Position numbers and translations under genes: made by a program. From NCBI GenBank assembly GCA_002633005.1, contig NMRA01000199.1, forward strand, positions 665,376 to 709,949: 44,574 bases of DNA, given 5' to 3'. The stretch is from Phoronis australis (lineage: Eukaryota; Phoronida; Phoronidae). Below are positions 1 through 10,551 of the stretch, piece by piece; position 1 is the first letter of the stretch, and the number at the start of each line of letters is the position of its first letter. The notes under the pieces were generated by a model. It was not told the origin of the DNA and ran no database searches. It was given only the letters and a program-made list of their open reading frames with translations.

Positions 1-232
1 GTTCCTGCTGGCACTGTTTTATGCACCTGGCCTCAGGTGCCCTCAACAACCATCACGAGGGTAGTGGCACAAGAATTTTCCTAATTGTTAATCATGTTTA
101 AAGGAAAGCGTAAAAACAAACATGATTTTTGCCAACGACACAGGTGTCCTCGTAATTGCTGTCTGTACCTTCCCAATACTGCAAGCACTCGGGCATCGGG
201 TACCTGGAATATTGCTTAATATCAAAATCGCG
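1..232 (+). pseudogene. Fragment of dispersed NDTDVLVI/TGCD-family sequence, copy 1
   Basis: This segment is a near copy of 10552-10785 (seen directly: the same run from 'gttcctgctggcac' through 'cttcccaatactgca', with scattered substitutions). It starts at the first base of the window, so the repeat may extend to the left. A one-base deletion in the T run near 98 (catgttt against catgtttt in the other copy) shifts the frame. The stretch around 140-200 still reads V-L-V-I-A-V-C-T-F-P-I-L-Q. The other copy shows that this belongs to a family with the motifs NDTDVLVI and LPFLTGCD that is repeated in many invertebrate genomes. The function of the family is unknown to me. It is a relic, not a working gene. 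Confidence 0.7.
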
Positions 233-744
233 TCTGCGTGAACTTGGAATACATGAAGAAAGTTGAGTAGATAACTGAAATAATGACGTTCACGTCGTTA
301 AAAAATCGGACAATTCTAAATCAAACTACATTTAAAAAAATAACGTAAATTTTAATCAACTTTTTTAACTATTGGCTATCTGATTCACTAAACAATAATA
401 AATTTCAAAAAAGTTTATCTGATTCTAGAAAATGAGATGCCTATTGACTTGAACGTTCTATAAATGTCGCCATGGCACCCATTCCATATTAATTTTACGC
501 AGCAGAGGCAGTTGTGATTGCAGTTTTGGCTGTACGGCTTCAATTTATCTTTTGATAATGGGGTTAAAATCTTATGTATCGCTAAGTACATGTAACTTGC
601 TTTCTTTTGTGGTGATAGTGACTAACTTTATCTGGCAGTGTTGATCACGGGATTCGATCGGCCAGCAAAGGATTTTCTGGGATCAGCCTCAGCACGGGTC
701 CGGAGCCTCCGAGGCCTTATAATGACGGTGACGATGACGACGAC
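233..744. other. Intergenic, no gene seen
   Basis: AT-rich sequence with frequent stops in all frames. The only texture is a GC-richer patch (about 640-740) with a short run of gac/gat triplets (about 723-747) next to the end of the retroelement that follows. Confidence 0.5.
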
Positions 745-1080
745 GAAATTGAATTGATTATTGATTTTTATTTTATAAATGTAATATTTGCAATAAGGGT
801 AGCCCCATCAGTTCACACTGCTTTCCATGAGGGCACTCAGTAAAAACATACAGACAGTAAGACAAACTAACAGAATTACGAAATGAAAGACAATATTTAT
901 ATAATTAATAAAGAATAAGAAAAAAGAATTAAGAAATTAACATGGAAAGACTGATGAAACAAAATAAAAAATAAAATATGATGAATAGAAGATAAAGAAA
1001 GTAAGACAAGATGATTAACTAAAATATAAATATCAATAATTAAAAACAGACAATAAATAATTAACAAAAGTAAGACATAA

Positions 1081-1130
1081 CACACACACACACATATATA
1101 TACACACACGCATGTATACATATGCACTCA
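1081..1130. repeat. (CA)n/(TA)n microsatellite
   Basis: Dinucleotide tract of alternating ca and ta, within the 3' region of the non-LTR element (minus sense). Confidence 0.85.
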
Positions 1131-1474
1131 TAATTCTTTTAAAGGTTATCAAGGATGGTGCAGGTTTGGGATCTGCTGGGAGAGTGTTCCATAAATAGAG
1201 CCCGCTGTAGGAAAATGTTTTTTTTCTCAGTTTCAGTTCTGGGTTTCGGAAGATTGAAGTTGGATGATAATGAGGACCTAGTATTCTAGCGATTAGTAGT
1301 CATCTTAAACTTAGAACTTAAGTATGTTGGGACAAGACGTTTAAAACATTTGAACATACAACAAGCATTCATTTCATTTTTCCAGTCTCCGTATGGAGGT
1401 TTTCAATCTTAATACCTCTCACACCAGCTCCAGAATAACCCGGCCAACCCTATTTTGGATAAACTGGATGGTTT

Positions 1475-1777
1475 TCATATCCTTGTCTGATGCAACGCCC
1501 CACACCGGGAGGCAATAACTAGGTGAGGTTGAATGATAGCATTGAAAAGGGTTTTCAATGTTACTCTGTTCACAAATTTACTGATGCGTATCAATACGCC
1601 AATTTTCTTCAACACCTTTTTCGAGTTATAATCAACGTGGTGAGAGAATTTAACATTTTGATCATATATTAGTCCCAGATAGTTAAAGGAACTCACGTTC
1701 TCAATTGGACTTACATTCCTACTCAATGACAGGATTTGGTTACTTATTCTTTGGGAAGAGTTTTTAGTTTTTGACAC
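1475..1777 (-). pseudogene. RT C-terminal segment of the non-LTR element
   Basis: An open stretch of about 100 codons inside the retroelement. It contains SFNYLGLIYDQNVKFSHHVD and VLKKIGVLIRIS, the 'thumb' region that follows the catalytic YVDD in CR1/jockey-type reverse transcriptases. It is in the same frame as YVDDT upstream, from which it is separated by a stop codon. No start codon of its own is expected. Confidence 0.75.
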
Positions 1778-2484
1778 ATTTAAGGATAATTCATTGGATA
1801 CAAGCTAATCTGAAGTGATTGATAAATCACAGTTGAGATTGGTCTGGATTTCAGATGAGGTTCTGCCTGCGGACAGTATTTTAGTGTCATCCACATACAG
1901 AACAATCTTATAATTTTGAATTAATGAGAGGAGATCATTGACAAAGATGCAAAATAGAAAGGGCCCCAGTATTTACCCCTGGGGAACACCTGTTTTAACA
2001 GATTTGAGATCAGATATATCTTTTCCGACACGGGTAGCTTGAGTTCTGTTATCAAGATAATCCTGAAACCACAAGGCTTCGACACCGGTGACCCAATAGG
2101 CTTTAAGCTTCTTTAACAAGATAGTGTGGTCGAAGGTCTCAAATGCCTTCTTTAGATCAGTAAAAATAGCACCAGTAATAATCCTTGATCTATATTTGTA
2201 TAAATATGGCCAGTGACATCAATGTTAGTAGTTTATGTTGAATGGAGTGGTCGGGAACCAGACTTGGCATTAGTCAAGAGGTTGGTAGTTTGGAAGTAAG
2301 AATGAAGCTGTTTGTGGACCGATTTTTCAAGGATATTTGAAAAAGATGTCAGAATTGAAATGGGTCTGTAATTTGCGCAGCACGATTTGTCACCGTCTTT
2401 GAAAAGTGGAATAACAACGGCCGATTTCCACTCTGACGGTATGGTTGATGTTTTCGATGATGAATTGATCAGTGACGTAGTGGG

Positions 2485-2742
2485 CTAAGAGATTGTCTCA
2501 GCATATAATTTAAGGATTTTAGTACTTATGCCGCCAATTCCAGTAGCAGAATTGCCATCCATTGATTTGAATTGCTGGAAAACAAAATTAGCGTCAACCT
2601 CATGGAATTTAAAAGCTATCTCTTCGCTGATCTGGGGTGGAAATAAATGGCTAGTGTTTTTAAATTTTCGGGATGGGTTTTGGCCAATATTCGTGAAAAA
2701 GTCGTTAAAGGTACTAGCCATGACTGCATTATCAGGTGTCAT
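2485..2742 (-). pseudogene. RT N-terminal segment of the non-LTR element
   Basis: An open stretch of about 85 codons with STFNDFFTNIGQN and SATGIGGISTKILKLYA, the usual entry into the reverse transcriptase domain of CR1/jockey-like elements (finger motif 0/1). Upstream on the same strand the sequence continues KVIKSNLPGKSNTNIAEL after a TAG that replaces the expected Trp codon. Confidence 0.75.
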
Positions 2743-2885
2743 GCCGTCATCCGTATTCAGTTCAGCGATATTAGTATTCGATTTCCCTGGTAGATTAGAC
2801 TTTATAACTTTCTATAAAGATTTACCATCTGATTTGATGTCATTAATGAATGTCTTATAATAATTTGCGTTGGCCTGTTTTAAAG

Positions 2886-3730
2886 AATAACACAAGCACA
2901 GAGAAATAAAAGAGAAACGTAAAAACACAACACAAAAAGAGTACAAGCTCAAAATACGAATCAAAAACTTTATTTCCGTAAAAAGATGAGAAACAAAAGT
3001 AAAAACCTCTGCAGGCAAAGCTAAACCTGAAACGCTAAATCGTGTTTTACGCCGGCCTTGAAAGAGACCAATGTCATCTCATACTAGTTTTCTAACGTCT
3101 TTCTTGCAAAGGGTTTTCATTGGTCGCACACACCACGGTGAGTATAGTGGTATTAGCTTTTCAGTACAGTCAGTCGTCAAGGGCGTTAACTAACGACCCC
3201 AAATTATATCTGGCATGTCTTTTACCTCACACCAGTTTGTAATTTCTCCCTTCTCTTCTCGTCTCTTGTAGTCACGATTTCTGATACTAGCCAAATGGTA
3301 TAAAAATATGTTTAATGAGTTGAAACACACTCAGCTTTAAACAATGTTGTGCATAGATTTTAGTCAGTTCTAAAGTCTTTTGAAATAAATGTTTGTGTTG
3401 TTCGGCAAAAATGAATTACGAAAATCTGTCCTATCAGACTGCCATAATTTGAAAACTTTACCGGTATGTTTATTGTTTTTATTAGAAAACTCGTACACTG
3501 CTGATAACTCCACTCCCTCTGTTTTCCTGCGAAACAAGCGCCCTTGTCGGGATGACTTTCCTGCTGTTTTATCATTCCTCTACACATCAAGGATTCCCTT
3601 CGCATATTTGACAAAAAGAAAAGAAATGGCGGCAACAACAGGATTGTTCTAAACCCTCTCGATCCTCTCGACCCCTTGTCCCTCGACCCATGACCTTTTA
3701 GAGGGTACAGGCACTTTTCCTCTCACGTGA
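2886..3730. other. Intergenic, no gene seen
   Basis: Short frames here (for example 3389-3652) show no recognisable motif. A pyrimidine-rich patch at 3649-3700 ('ttctaaaccctctcgatcc...ccctcgaccca') resembles another at 18022-18085; I cannot assign either. Confidence 0.4.
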
Positions 3731-3814
3731 GTGAGGACCCTAAATGCGTTCATAACATAAAGGGTAATTTTAATTACGCTAACAATTATAATATGCATTT
3801 TTAGTTTTGTCGCT

Positions 3815-3883
3815 GCATATCATAAGGGTTACCGTAATTAAAATCACCCATTTAATTTAATCACGGCAACCCTTATGATATGC
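3815..3883. repeat. Near-perfect inverted repeat (hairpin)
   Basis: The left arm starts gcatatcataagggtt (3815) and the right arm ends aacccttatgatatgc (3883). The arms are about 30 nt with two or three mismatches and a short loop near 3845-3851. A partial third copy of the inner part (gggtaattttaattacg) lies at 3761-3777. It could be a miniature foldback element or its tip. Confidence 0.75.
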
Positions 3884-4420
3884 ACGCACTTATTTGTACC
3901 CTGCAATGATGCAACTTAGCAGTTGCGTCATCGCAATATATAAATACAACCTCTGCAGGTGTTAGTCGTCAAAAGGAACACACCCATTCCACGACAGTCG
4001 TGAACATCAAGTCCTGGTAAGTCTTTGCTCAGAAATTTGTCATGTTCCGAGAATAATGCTACATTATTGCATGCACAATCCGCACAAGGCATTTGTATAG
4101 CTAAGGACATTTCGTCATGCTGGTGGGATTCTCTTGTTTTGCTATCAACGTACTTTTCTTTTTTCGTAGAAAATATACCTGAAACTAAATAAGGCGATCC
4201 AGATCCTCCCAAGGATACTTTTGTTTCATGAAATGAAGAATATAAATCGGTAAATAAAACAACAAGAATGGATCAATTGAAATTTGAAATTTTCGGATGT
4301 AATAACTTCCTTTGTCAACAAAAACAGAAATAAAGTAAAAATCAAACACAAAATGACAATTGACATATAAGATATGGTGTAATGAATATGATACAAAGGA
4401 AGCGTAAAAACTAAAATTGC
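3884..4420. other. Intergenic, no gene supported
   Basis: Open minus-strand frames of 80-94 codons occur (for example 3928-4212), but they have no recognisable domain, no homology cue and no splice support. Confidence 0.35.
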
Positions 4421-4640
4421 CACTAGGGGGCACACCGGTAGTCGGACCGTCCGAAAGTTCTCACATGCCGTCCCATTCATGAATGGAACATTTGTGACAA
4501 ACTTCATGAACGCATGTCAAAGGGTTTTGGAGATAAAGCAGCGGACGCCGGACGGACGCCGGACGGACGCCGCCCGGACGGACGGACGGACGGAGATGAC
4601 GGCATAATGCGTCCACATATAAATGTGGGTGCATAAAAAC
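4420..4640. repeat. Interspersed repeat with GC-rich ggacggacgcc tandem core
   Basis: A tandem tract of ggacggacgcc/ggac units (4543-4597) sits in an otherwise AT-rich region, between 'ccactagggggcacaccgg' and the palindrome ccacatataaatgtgg (about 4612-4627). Elements with a ggac-rich core of this kind are common interspersed repeats in marine invertebrates (inference). No coding potential. Confidence 0.55.
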
Positions 4641-6763
4641 GATCTGTCAACTGTTCGTAACTTCATCGATTTTTCTCCAGCAAGGCAAAGCACGTTTCCA
4701 TATTTGGTGTAGCAAGACATAGACGTTGCACATTTCCCTTATATGGAAATATGACCTTTGATCTTTGATCTTTGATGTAAACGAAACAATTGCGACTTCA
4801 AGCAGCAGGCAGTTAGGTTAAGAGGCAGTCCTAACAGTTAAAATTAGTTGTAAAGTTATCGCAGTATTCAAACGCATTCTAAAATGCACTTGGAATTATT
4901 TTTGGAAAATCGCTCGCTTCGCTGGCCTGCCTCGTACTGTGTTGCCGGCCTCAGACTCGGAGTACTATAACTCAAGATAATCTGCTGTTAATATCGGTCT
5001 TATCAGTCAGCTGTTTGATGAACGACATGAGAAAGATTGAAAAACTCTGTGACGACAACAGAGTTTTTACTTCGGGAGTACTTAAAAATGTTAAATTTTG
5101 TGATTTTTTGTGGAAATTACCTCACAAGGAAATTTGAATAACTCTGTATTAGATGGTAATTTCTTCTCTAATTTGTTTAAATAAATTTTTGACGAATGCC
5201 AGAGTTCTGATTTTTTGGTATCCGATGCACTGGCTACATCCTTATTACTACGGTTTTTGGTCTCAAGGACTGGGACATTAGGACATAACGTACTTGAAAG
5301 TGTTACGTGAAAGGATTTGACGTAATTCACAAAACATTTTATGAGATAGCGACTGGGTACGTTGCTTTTAAATTCATATCGTCAGTTTCAATGTAGAGGT
5401 TACTTAAAAGCATGTTTAGCGCCGTCGCTAAGAAATTGTTGCCAGTAAACCTTCACGAATTCTTCGTGTGAACAGCCACCAAACTTGCCACGTCTTCCAT
5501 TCGTTCTCCACATGGGAGTTTCAACATAAAATCAAGGTATAGGTGAGACAATAGTGTTCGAAAGAGACATTAGCAAGGCACATCCTTTGTAGGTGGTAAA
5601 TTTCCACTTGACAACTTTTCCTTTGAAAATAAAGAGTAACGGTCGCTGTCAAGAGATTCAATAACTTTTCGACCAGGGTGATTCTAATTCTGTGGGTTTC
5701 AAGAAATTTGGTGCTCTCATAGTGACCGACTAACGACTTCCAGTTTGCTGTACCTTCTTCGCATTCGCTTTCAAACCAACATTTATTATAGATGGCGCCA
5801 CGCGCCATGTCCTTTGTTTGTTATGGTAGTGTAGCGTCCATGGAAACAGACCTTCTGCGTCGTATGTCAATGTTCGTGACAAGACCCCTCAGTATACCTG
5901 AGCTAAAATCTCGAGTAAAACTCGGGACTTGGAGTAAAAACTCGAAATTTTGAGTTCAGGCTGGAACTTGCTGCTTTAATGTAGGGGTCATCAAATGCAA
6001 AATAGTATTACATAGTTATCTAGGCACGTAAACTGTAACATACAATAAATAACACCAGGTAGGTCCTGGTTATCTCTTCGTGATAACACTTACATAAAGT
6101 TCGTACTTTTAAGTTAATTGGAAAATGATAAAAAGGTTTGAGTTCGATTTCGAGTAAATTATTAGACCCCAGGCCCTGGTATGAAACATATGAACATTTG
6201 ATCTTCAAAAATAATTTCGTTGTGATAAAAATAGCGTGAAATTAATCTCCCGCATCAATCACACTGCCAGCGAAAGAAACTAACCGATCTGGTTTGAAGC
6301 AATAACTACCTACCAGTTCTTAAGGCTGGAATTTCTTTCTAATCTGACTTAGGAACACGATAAAACCGACTGTATCAAGTTTATGACAATAAAACGCCTA
6401 AATAAAAGATTGGTTTTGACTGGGTGTGTGGGAATTATAAGAGAATCATCGTTATGAGGTAAACAATCGGCCTTTTGATGCTAAGTTACTAGATGTCATT
6501 TCATGACCAATCATCACCAGATTAGATCGGATCCGTCTCTACTAAGGTACTTGTCTAGGACGCAGCAAGGCATGAGTTTCTGCGGTGTAGAAATTCAAGT
6601 AGGGCCTACCCACATATATTTCAGATTGTTAAAAACGGTCTGTTCGACACCCACTGTCTTCTCAGTTCAAAGCACGCGATCTCACAAGTTAGAAGGACAT
6701 ACATGTACAAATTCCATCCATTTTATGTATTTCATTTATATACCGATATCTTCGTGTTTACAG
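4641..6763. other. Intergenic, no gene supported
   Basis: Contains a short triple repeat of ctttgat near 4755-4776 and two minus-strand frames (5091-5330 and 5521-5808) whose translations are not recognisable and lack splice or domain support. The last bases, ttcgtgtttacag (to 6763), form a good 3' splice site just before the ATG of the peptide gene, so a 5'UTR exon of that gene may lie somewhere in this stretch. Confidence 0.35.
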
Positions 6764-6768
6764 AAAAG

Positions 6769-7313
6769 ATGAAAAACCTTAAGTTCTTGACAGTTTTGAT
6801 GTTGGTCTGCACTGCCATGAAGTTTGCCGACGCCAGCCCAGTGGAGTAAGTATTAATTCAGTCGACTCATTCAGTTTTGCATTTGTGGGTTTTTAGTCTA
6901 TAAATATCTCTAAAAGAACCACGATAACGTTTAACTTGAATAACTGCAATACAGAAACCCACATCAATATTTATTATCCAAACGCAAATAAATAAAAAAG
7001 ATTATAATCGTTTTATCAAACTTCAGTTAGGAATTCATCGTAACAGCAAATCGGAACACGTCTTTGGGACTGTGTATTTCTCAAATCAAATGAAAATTTT
7101 GTCGTAACGCCACAAGTGAGCCAAACATTCCTTAACAGACTTCACAAGTCTTATTTTTCCACTGTTGTCGTCATCCATTCTTCTTTCTTCTTCAATAGGG
7201 CCCGACAGGATCTCGCCGCCGACGAGACCGTCAACGCCGCTCTGACCAAGCGAGAGGCAGCGGTGTCAGATACTGCTGAGGAGAAGCTGACAGCCGAACG
7301 AGCCTGTGTTCAA
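6769..7313 (+). CDS. Putative secreted peptide precursor, exons 1 (6769-6845) and 2 (7199-7313)
   Basis: Exon 1 begins with ATG at 6769, right after a 3' splice site (ttacag, 6763). It encodes a clear signal peptide: a Lys pair in MKNLKF, a hydrophobic core TVLMLVC, and a likely cut after FADA. It ends at a consensus donor gtaagt (6846). Exon 2 follows a pyrimidine-rich tract and atag (7198), in the matching phase (split Glu codon). It encodes an acidic, Ala/Glu-rich propeptide with a dibasic K43-R44 site and a Lys/Arg/Glu-rich stretch ending ERACVQ, then a donor gtacgt (7314). Sixty-four residues are defined. A 3-codon last exon at 9014 is the best continuation; reading through the donor instead gives ACVQVRRM and a stop (7326-7328). 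The layout (signal, acidic pro-region, KR, short Cys peptide) is that of a peptide hormone or other secreted peptide precursor. I do not recognise the family. Confidence 0.6.
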
Positions 7314-7744
7314 GTACGTAGAATGTGACGTCAATGTCATTGTTACATTATTTGCGACGCAGCTCACTTGGCCATATTGGCTGACCCACCTCATTATAGA
7401 TTGTTTGTACCTCTCATAATAATCGCGATTGCGAAGAAATTCAAGAAAACTCGTTATTTCGCTAACGTGGCTGCGAAGTGCATCGCCACGAGATCAATGT
7501 TCAGATAGGAAGTCAGCTACAACAATCACTTCGACATGGTAACATTTGCTAGAATAGTCTAGTTAATTCTTTGAACCGTTTAAAAGTTGGTCGTTTTATG
7601 GTTTGAATTGATATAAATGTTAAGGAAACATTCGGGGCAACGAATTTGTCAATTTTACATGCAAACATTTTTATCAAATAATGGGTTTGGCATAAGCAAA
7701 CAAGTTTGTTGGAAAAATTGGGACAACTTCGAACAAAAAAATCA

Positions 7745-8110
7745 AATCTCAAATTTTCAAAACTTGAAAACGTAAATTTTGATCACAAAGAAACCTTATA
7801 TTTTTGAGAAAGCATAAGTTTTCCATACATGAAAAATTAAGTTTTCATAATTCGAAAAACTTTAGTTTGTAATAAGCTTAAGCTATCAGTTTATTTTCAG
7901 TTTTATAATACGAAAAACTTAGGTTTTGTGATAAACTCTTAAGTTATCAGAAAAACTTTGATAATACAAAAATATAAGTTTTGTGATGAACTTAAGCATT
8001 CATAAAGTTTTCATAAAAATTTAAGCTTATATGTGAAAACTTAAAAGTTCTATACTTGAAAAAATTAAGTTTTCTGAAAAACCTAAGATGTTGCTGAAAA
8101 ACTTGGTGAG
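7745..8110. repeat. AT-rich degenerate repeat of an AACTTAAGTTTT-like motif
   Basis: Within the intron of the peptide gene, about a dozen imperfect copies of palindromic aaaacttaagtttt variants alternate with cataa/gataa spacers. It is non-coding. It looks like a decayed satellite or expanded simple repeat. Confidence 0.6.
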
Positions 8111-8798
8111 CGATTTGCCACAGGTGATGTGAGATTGTGAACCAGGAAGTGTAGATCCCAGATCTCAGATGCCGAATTTGAGATAGATTTCTTAAGAGAA
8201 AATGGTTCTAATGTCTGCCGTTCAATCAATGTTTTATTCTAAACAACCAATTAAAAGAGATTAATGCATAAGAATTAAGACGAAAGTGTTCAGAAAAATT
8301 TCGAAGATGCTTCGGTGGCTGGTCCAAAACGGGCACAGTAAATATGAAAGTGACACGTTCACCAAACAAGTCAACCAAATAAGCCGATTTTTTCTGTTTG
8401 CGAGATTAACTTTTCAGCTATCTTAATGGCGTGTCATGGTGTCACGTAACAACTTTTGCTGTTCACCGGTCAAACAAACTAATAATAAACCTGTTAAAGG
8501 AGAATGCCATAGAGAAACGACGTATTTTGTATCAACTAAGATCAAGTAGTTCCATTCGGTAACGGCAAGATCAGTTCTTTTACCTGACACCAGACGGCAG
8601 ATTTTGATGCGGTTGGTCAGTGACGACGTATACGCCACTACTATGACGGATTCGAACCCACAGATGCAATGCACAGCCACATCACATTATTTTTCAAAAA
8701 TTTAGCAGAAGTTGGATTTTTCCAATTCACATTAACCGCAAAGACAATTTAGCACTCGAGTTCTTTTCTAAGTTATGTGTTTTGATTAGTCGGTGTGC

Positions 8799-8970
8799 TC
8801 CGACAATGGTTGTATACACCCGCTAATGATCTGCGACAGAAGAGGGGTAAGATTGATCTGTAGCCAATGTAACAATGTTACAGCCACGCATAAATCTGAC
8901 CTAATTATTATTCATACCGTTTTAAATTTGCACTTGACTGTTTCCGAAATGTCAAAATGACGCCATACTA
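8799..8970 (+). repeat. Dispersed repeat, copy 1 (second copy at 24630-24780)
   Basis: Shares an ordered series of blocks with 24630-24780: gacaatggttg, cccgctaat, tgttacag, taaa.ctgacc, attattattc, and aaaatgac..catact. It is a diverged interspersed element, possibly a SINE; no RNA polymerase III box was confirmed in it. Confidence 0.55.
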
Positions 8971-9013
8971 ATTACAACTCTAATTTGATTGGCATTTTCA
9001 CTCTTTATTACAG

Positions 9014-9025
9014 GTATGGTGTTAG
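9014..9025 (+). CDS. Candidate last coding exon of the secreted peptide gene
   Basis: A good 3' splice site (ttttcactctttattacag, ends 9013) is followed in phase by Val-Trp-Cys and TAG. Joined to ERACVQ it would end the product with two Cys residues four residues apart (C62 and C67), a possible small disulfide ring. The exon choice is uncertain: another acceptor near 8418 would add only two residues before a stop. Confidence 0.35.
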   Translation, partial: VWC

Positions 9026-10067
9026 CCATAGCCAATACAGATCCACCACCGCCGCAAGCTTCAACAGTTCAAGTGATCGGAGTATGTTCAGACATTGGCT
9101 AGCAAATATAAATACGATTCCAAAAAGTCCCATCTCGTTGTTTATTAACGTTCATAACCGATAACTAAATGAATTTTCCAAATGCCTAAATTGTATTGCT
9201 AGTTAAATATCAAGTTACATGTAAATATAGGCTATTTAACATTTTTAATTTATTACAAAGTGCATTTTAAGTTTATTTGAAAATCTACCTCATCCAAAAT
9301 AATACCCGAAAATTCGTTTCTTCAGTGTCAGTTTCATTCTTTATCATTCAGTATGTTATCGATAATTATTTTATGACTTGGTTTAATTTCTGAGCTTGAC
9401 ATTGGCAGAATAGACAACACACAACGCTACCTCTCGCTACCATATTAGGGGAATATAAAATGTGCCACTTGAAAATATGAGGAATTTTCAAATATCCACT
9501 GCTTGCAGAAAAATCTAGTCACACAGAAAAATTGGGTTAACGAGTGCTTCAGAGCTGCAGTGGATAATGAAGCTGTTGTTATTATCTTTTAATAGTCCAA
9601 AACTTGGTATAGTATAAATATCAAGAATTCGCAATGGAGTTAGAAATATTACCACATAAACTCACACGGAGAACGCTGCCGTATGTATTGTTTATTTTTT
9701 ACGCATGCAATATTTCACCAAACACAATGGAAAGAAAATAGTTACCTCACTCAGAACAAAAATTCGCTGAACAATTGGAACCATGACACCAAAGCTGCTT
9801 ACAGAAACATGTTCCCCAAAAGTCAAGACGTCATACCCGACGAAGGGCTGCAAATATAAACAAATTACCCACAAACTAGGTGTACCTTTCATTTTTTCTC
9901 TCAATTTCCAAGAATCAAATTGAAAATCATTCAAACACACATATATGTTCACCAGAACATTCCAGGCAATTTTGATTTTTACAAAAGTTCGGCAATTACA
10001 CGTGAATACCACCTAGCCATATTACAAAAGCTTACATGCTGAAATTTTCACCATCCCTTAAGCTGCT
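9026..10067. other. Intergenic or peptide-gene 3'UTR, no further gene seen
   Basis: AT-rich. If the exon at 9014 is used, the transcript's 3'UTR would start here. There is no clear AATAAA in the first few hundred bases, so the end of the transcript is not placed. Confidence 0.35.
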
Positions 10068-10454
10068 GTGCTGAGCTTATGGGTGAAGGAGAGCTTCATA
10101 CTCACACACAGAATATCACCTCTACAAGTAATCACCAGATCATATAGATATATGATCATGGAGGATCTAATCGATAAGTATGTACATTTTAGTCAAATGT
10201 TTTTGACTAAAATGTACAGACTTATCGATTGGGTCCTCCTTAAACTCGATGATAGCTTTGTATATTGTTTGCGTGATCAACTGCTGTCTCTTCCGACTTT
10301 GCTCGAATCTAACATTATACTAAAGTTCACGTATGAATTGCCTGTCTCTGAGAAGTTGCCTTTTCTCGATGTCCTTGTGCATTATTCCGACGGTGGGTTG
10401 CGTACTTTAATTTTTCACAAACCTACAGATATTGGTGCCTGTTTGCATATTTAG
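10068..10454 (+). pseudogene. Penelope-like retroelement fragment (RT C-terminal region)
   Basis: The translation contains ILKFTYELPVSEKLPFLDVL followed by VHYSDGGLRTLIFHKPTDIG. This is the block '(I)KFT.E......LPFLD.L......G.L.T..YRKPT.TG' that follows the RT catalytic core in Penelope-like elements. It is cut off a few codons later (stop at 10452-10454), and the usual H.NF/Y..SNHP continuation and endonuclease are missing. The first about 55 residues come from the hairpin and unrelated sequence, so only about 10232-10454 is element-derived coding DNA. Non-functional. Confidence 0.65.
10161..10238. repeat. Large near-perfect hairpin within a retroelement fragment
   Basis: The arms 10161-10197 and 10201-10238 are about 37 nt each, with only a few mismatches and a loop of about 3 nt. 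They start with gaggatctaatcgataagt and end with its counterpart acttatcgattgggtcctc. The right arm is part of the open frame below, so the left arm is an inverted duplicate of coding sequence at the break of the element. Confidence 0.85.
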
Positions 10455-10551
10455 AAATGCAATAAGTAAAGAGGATCTCACAACAAAAAATAGAGGAAAG
10501 TATATTAAGAAAGTCTGCACATGCGCAGAAAATTTAAGGAATCATAGCAGA

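Larger units (their letters stand above)
745..2885 (-). mobile_element. Decayed non-LTR retrotransposon (CR1/jockey-like RT), 5'-truncated
   Basis: Read on the minus strand, the segment carries the ordered landmarks of a non-LTR reverse transcriptase. These are QANANYYKTF near 2870-2840; the pre-RT motif STFNDFFTNIG near 2715 and a KFHEVDANFVFQQFKSMDGNSATGIGGIS-type start of the RT domain; DLKKAF near 2160; GVPQG near 1985 followed by ILGP; the catalytic YVDDT at 1886-1897; and the distal SFNYLGL and FKR/GSIYGTLSQQIP-like tail. The frame is broken by an in-frame TAG where KLW is expected (about 2812), a TAA right after PQG (1973-1975), and later stops. The 3' end (minus) near 745 has an 'ATCAATAATCAATTC' simple tail, as in CR1/L2-type elements. 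The 5' part (endonuclease, ORF1) is absent. It is a dead copy. Confidence 0.85.

Noticed and set aside
897-1127. Minus-strand hydrophobic frame
   Set aside because: Translation of a microsatellite and AT-rich 3' region of the retroelement.
3389-3652. 87-codon plus-strand frame and its minus-strand partner
   Set aside because: No homology cue, no splice sites, mutually overlapping frames of similar length.
5091-5808. Two minus-strand frames that could be exons
   Set aside because: Translations unrecognisable; no consistent acceptor/donor pair linking them.
8648-8657. tRNA gene suggested by ggattcgaac (GTTCGAATCC on the minus strand)
   Set aside because: The T-arm stem does not pair around it and no acceptor stem or A box could be found; at most a decayed tRNA-derived repeat.
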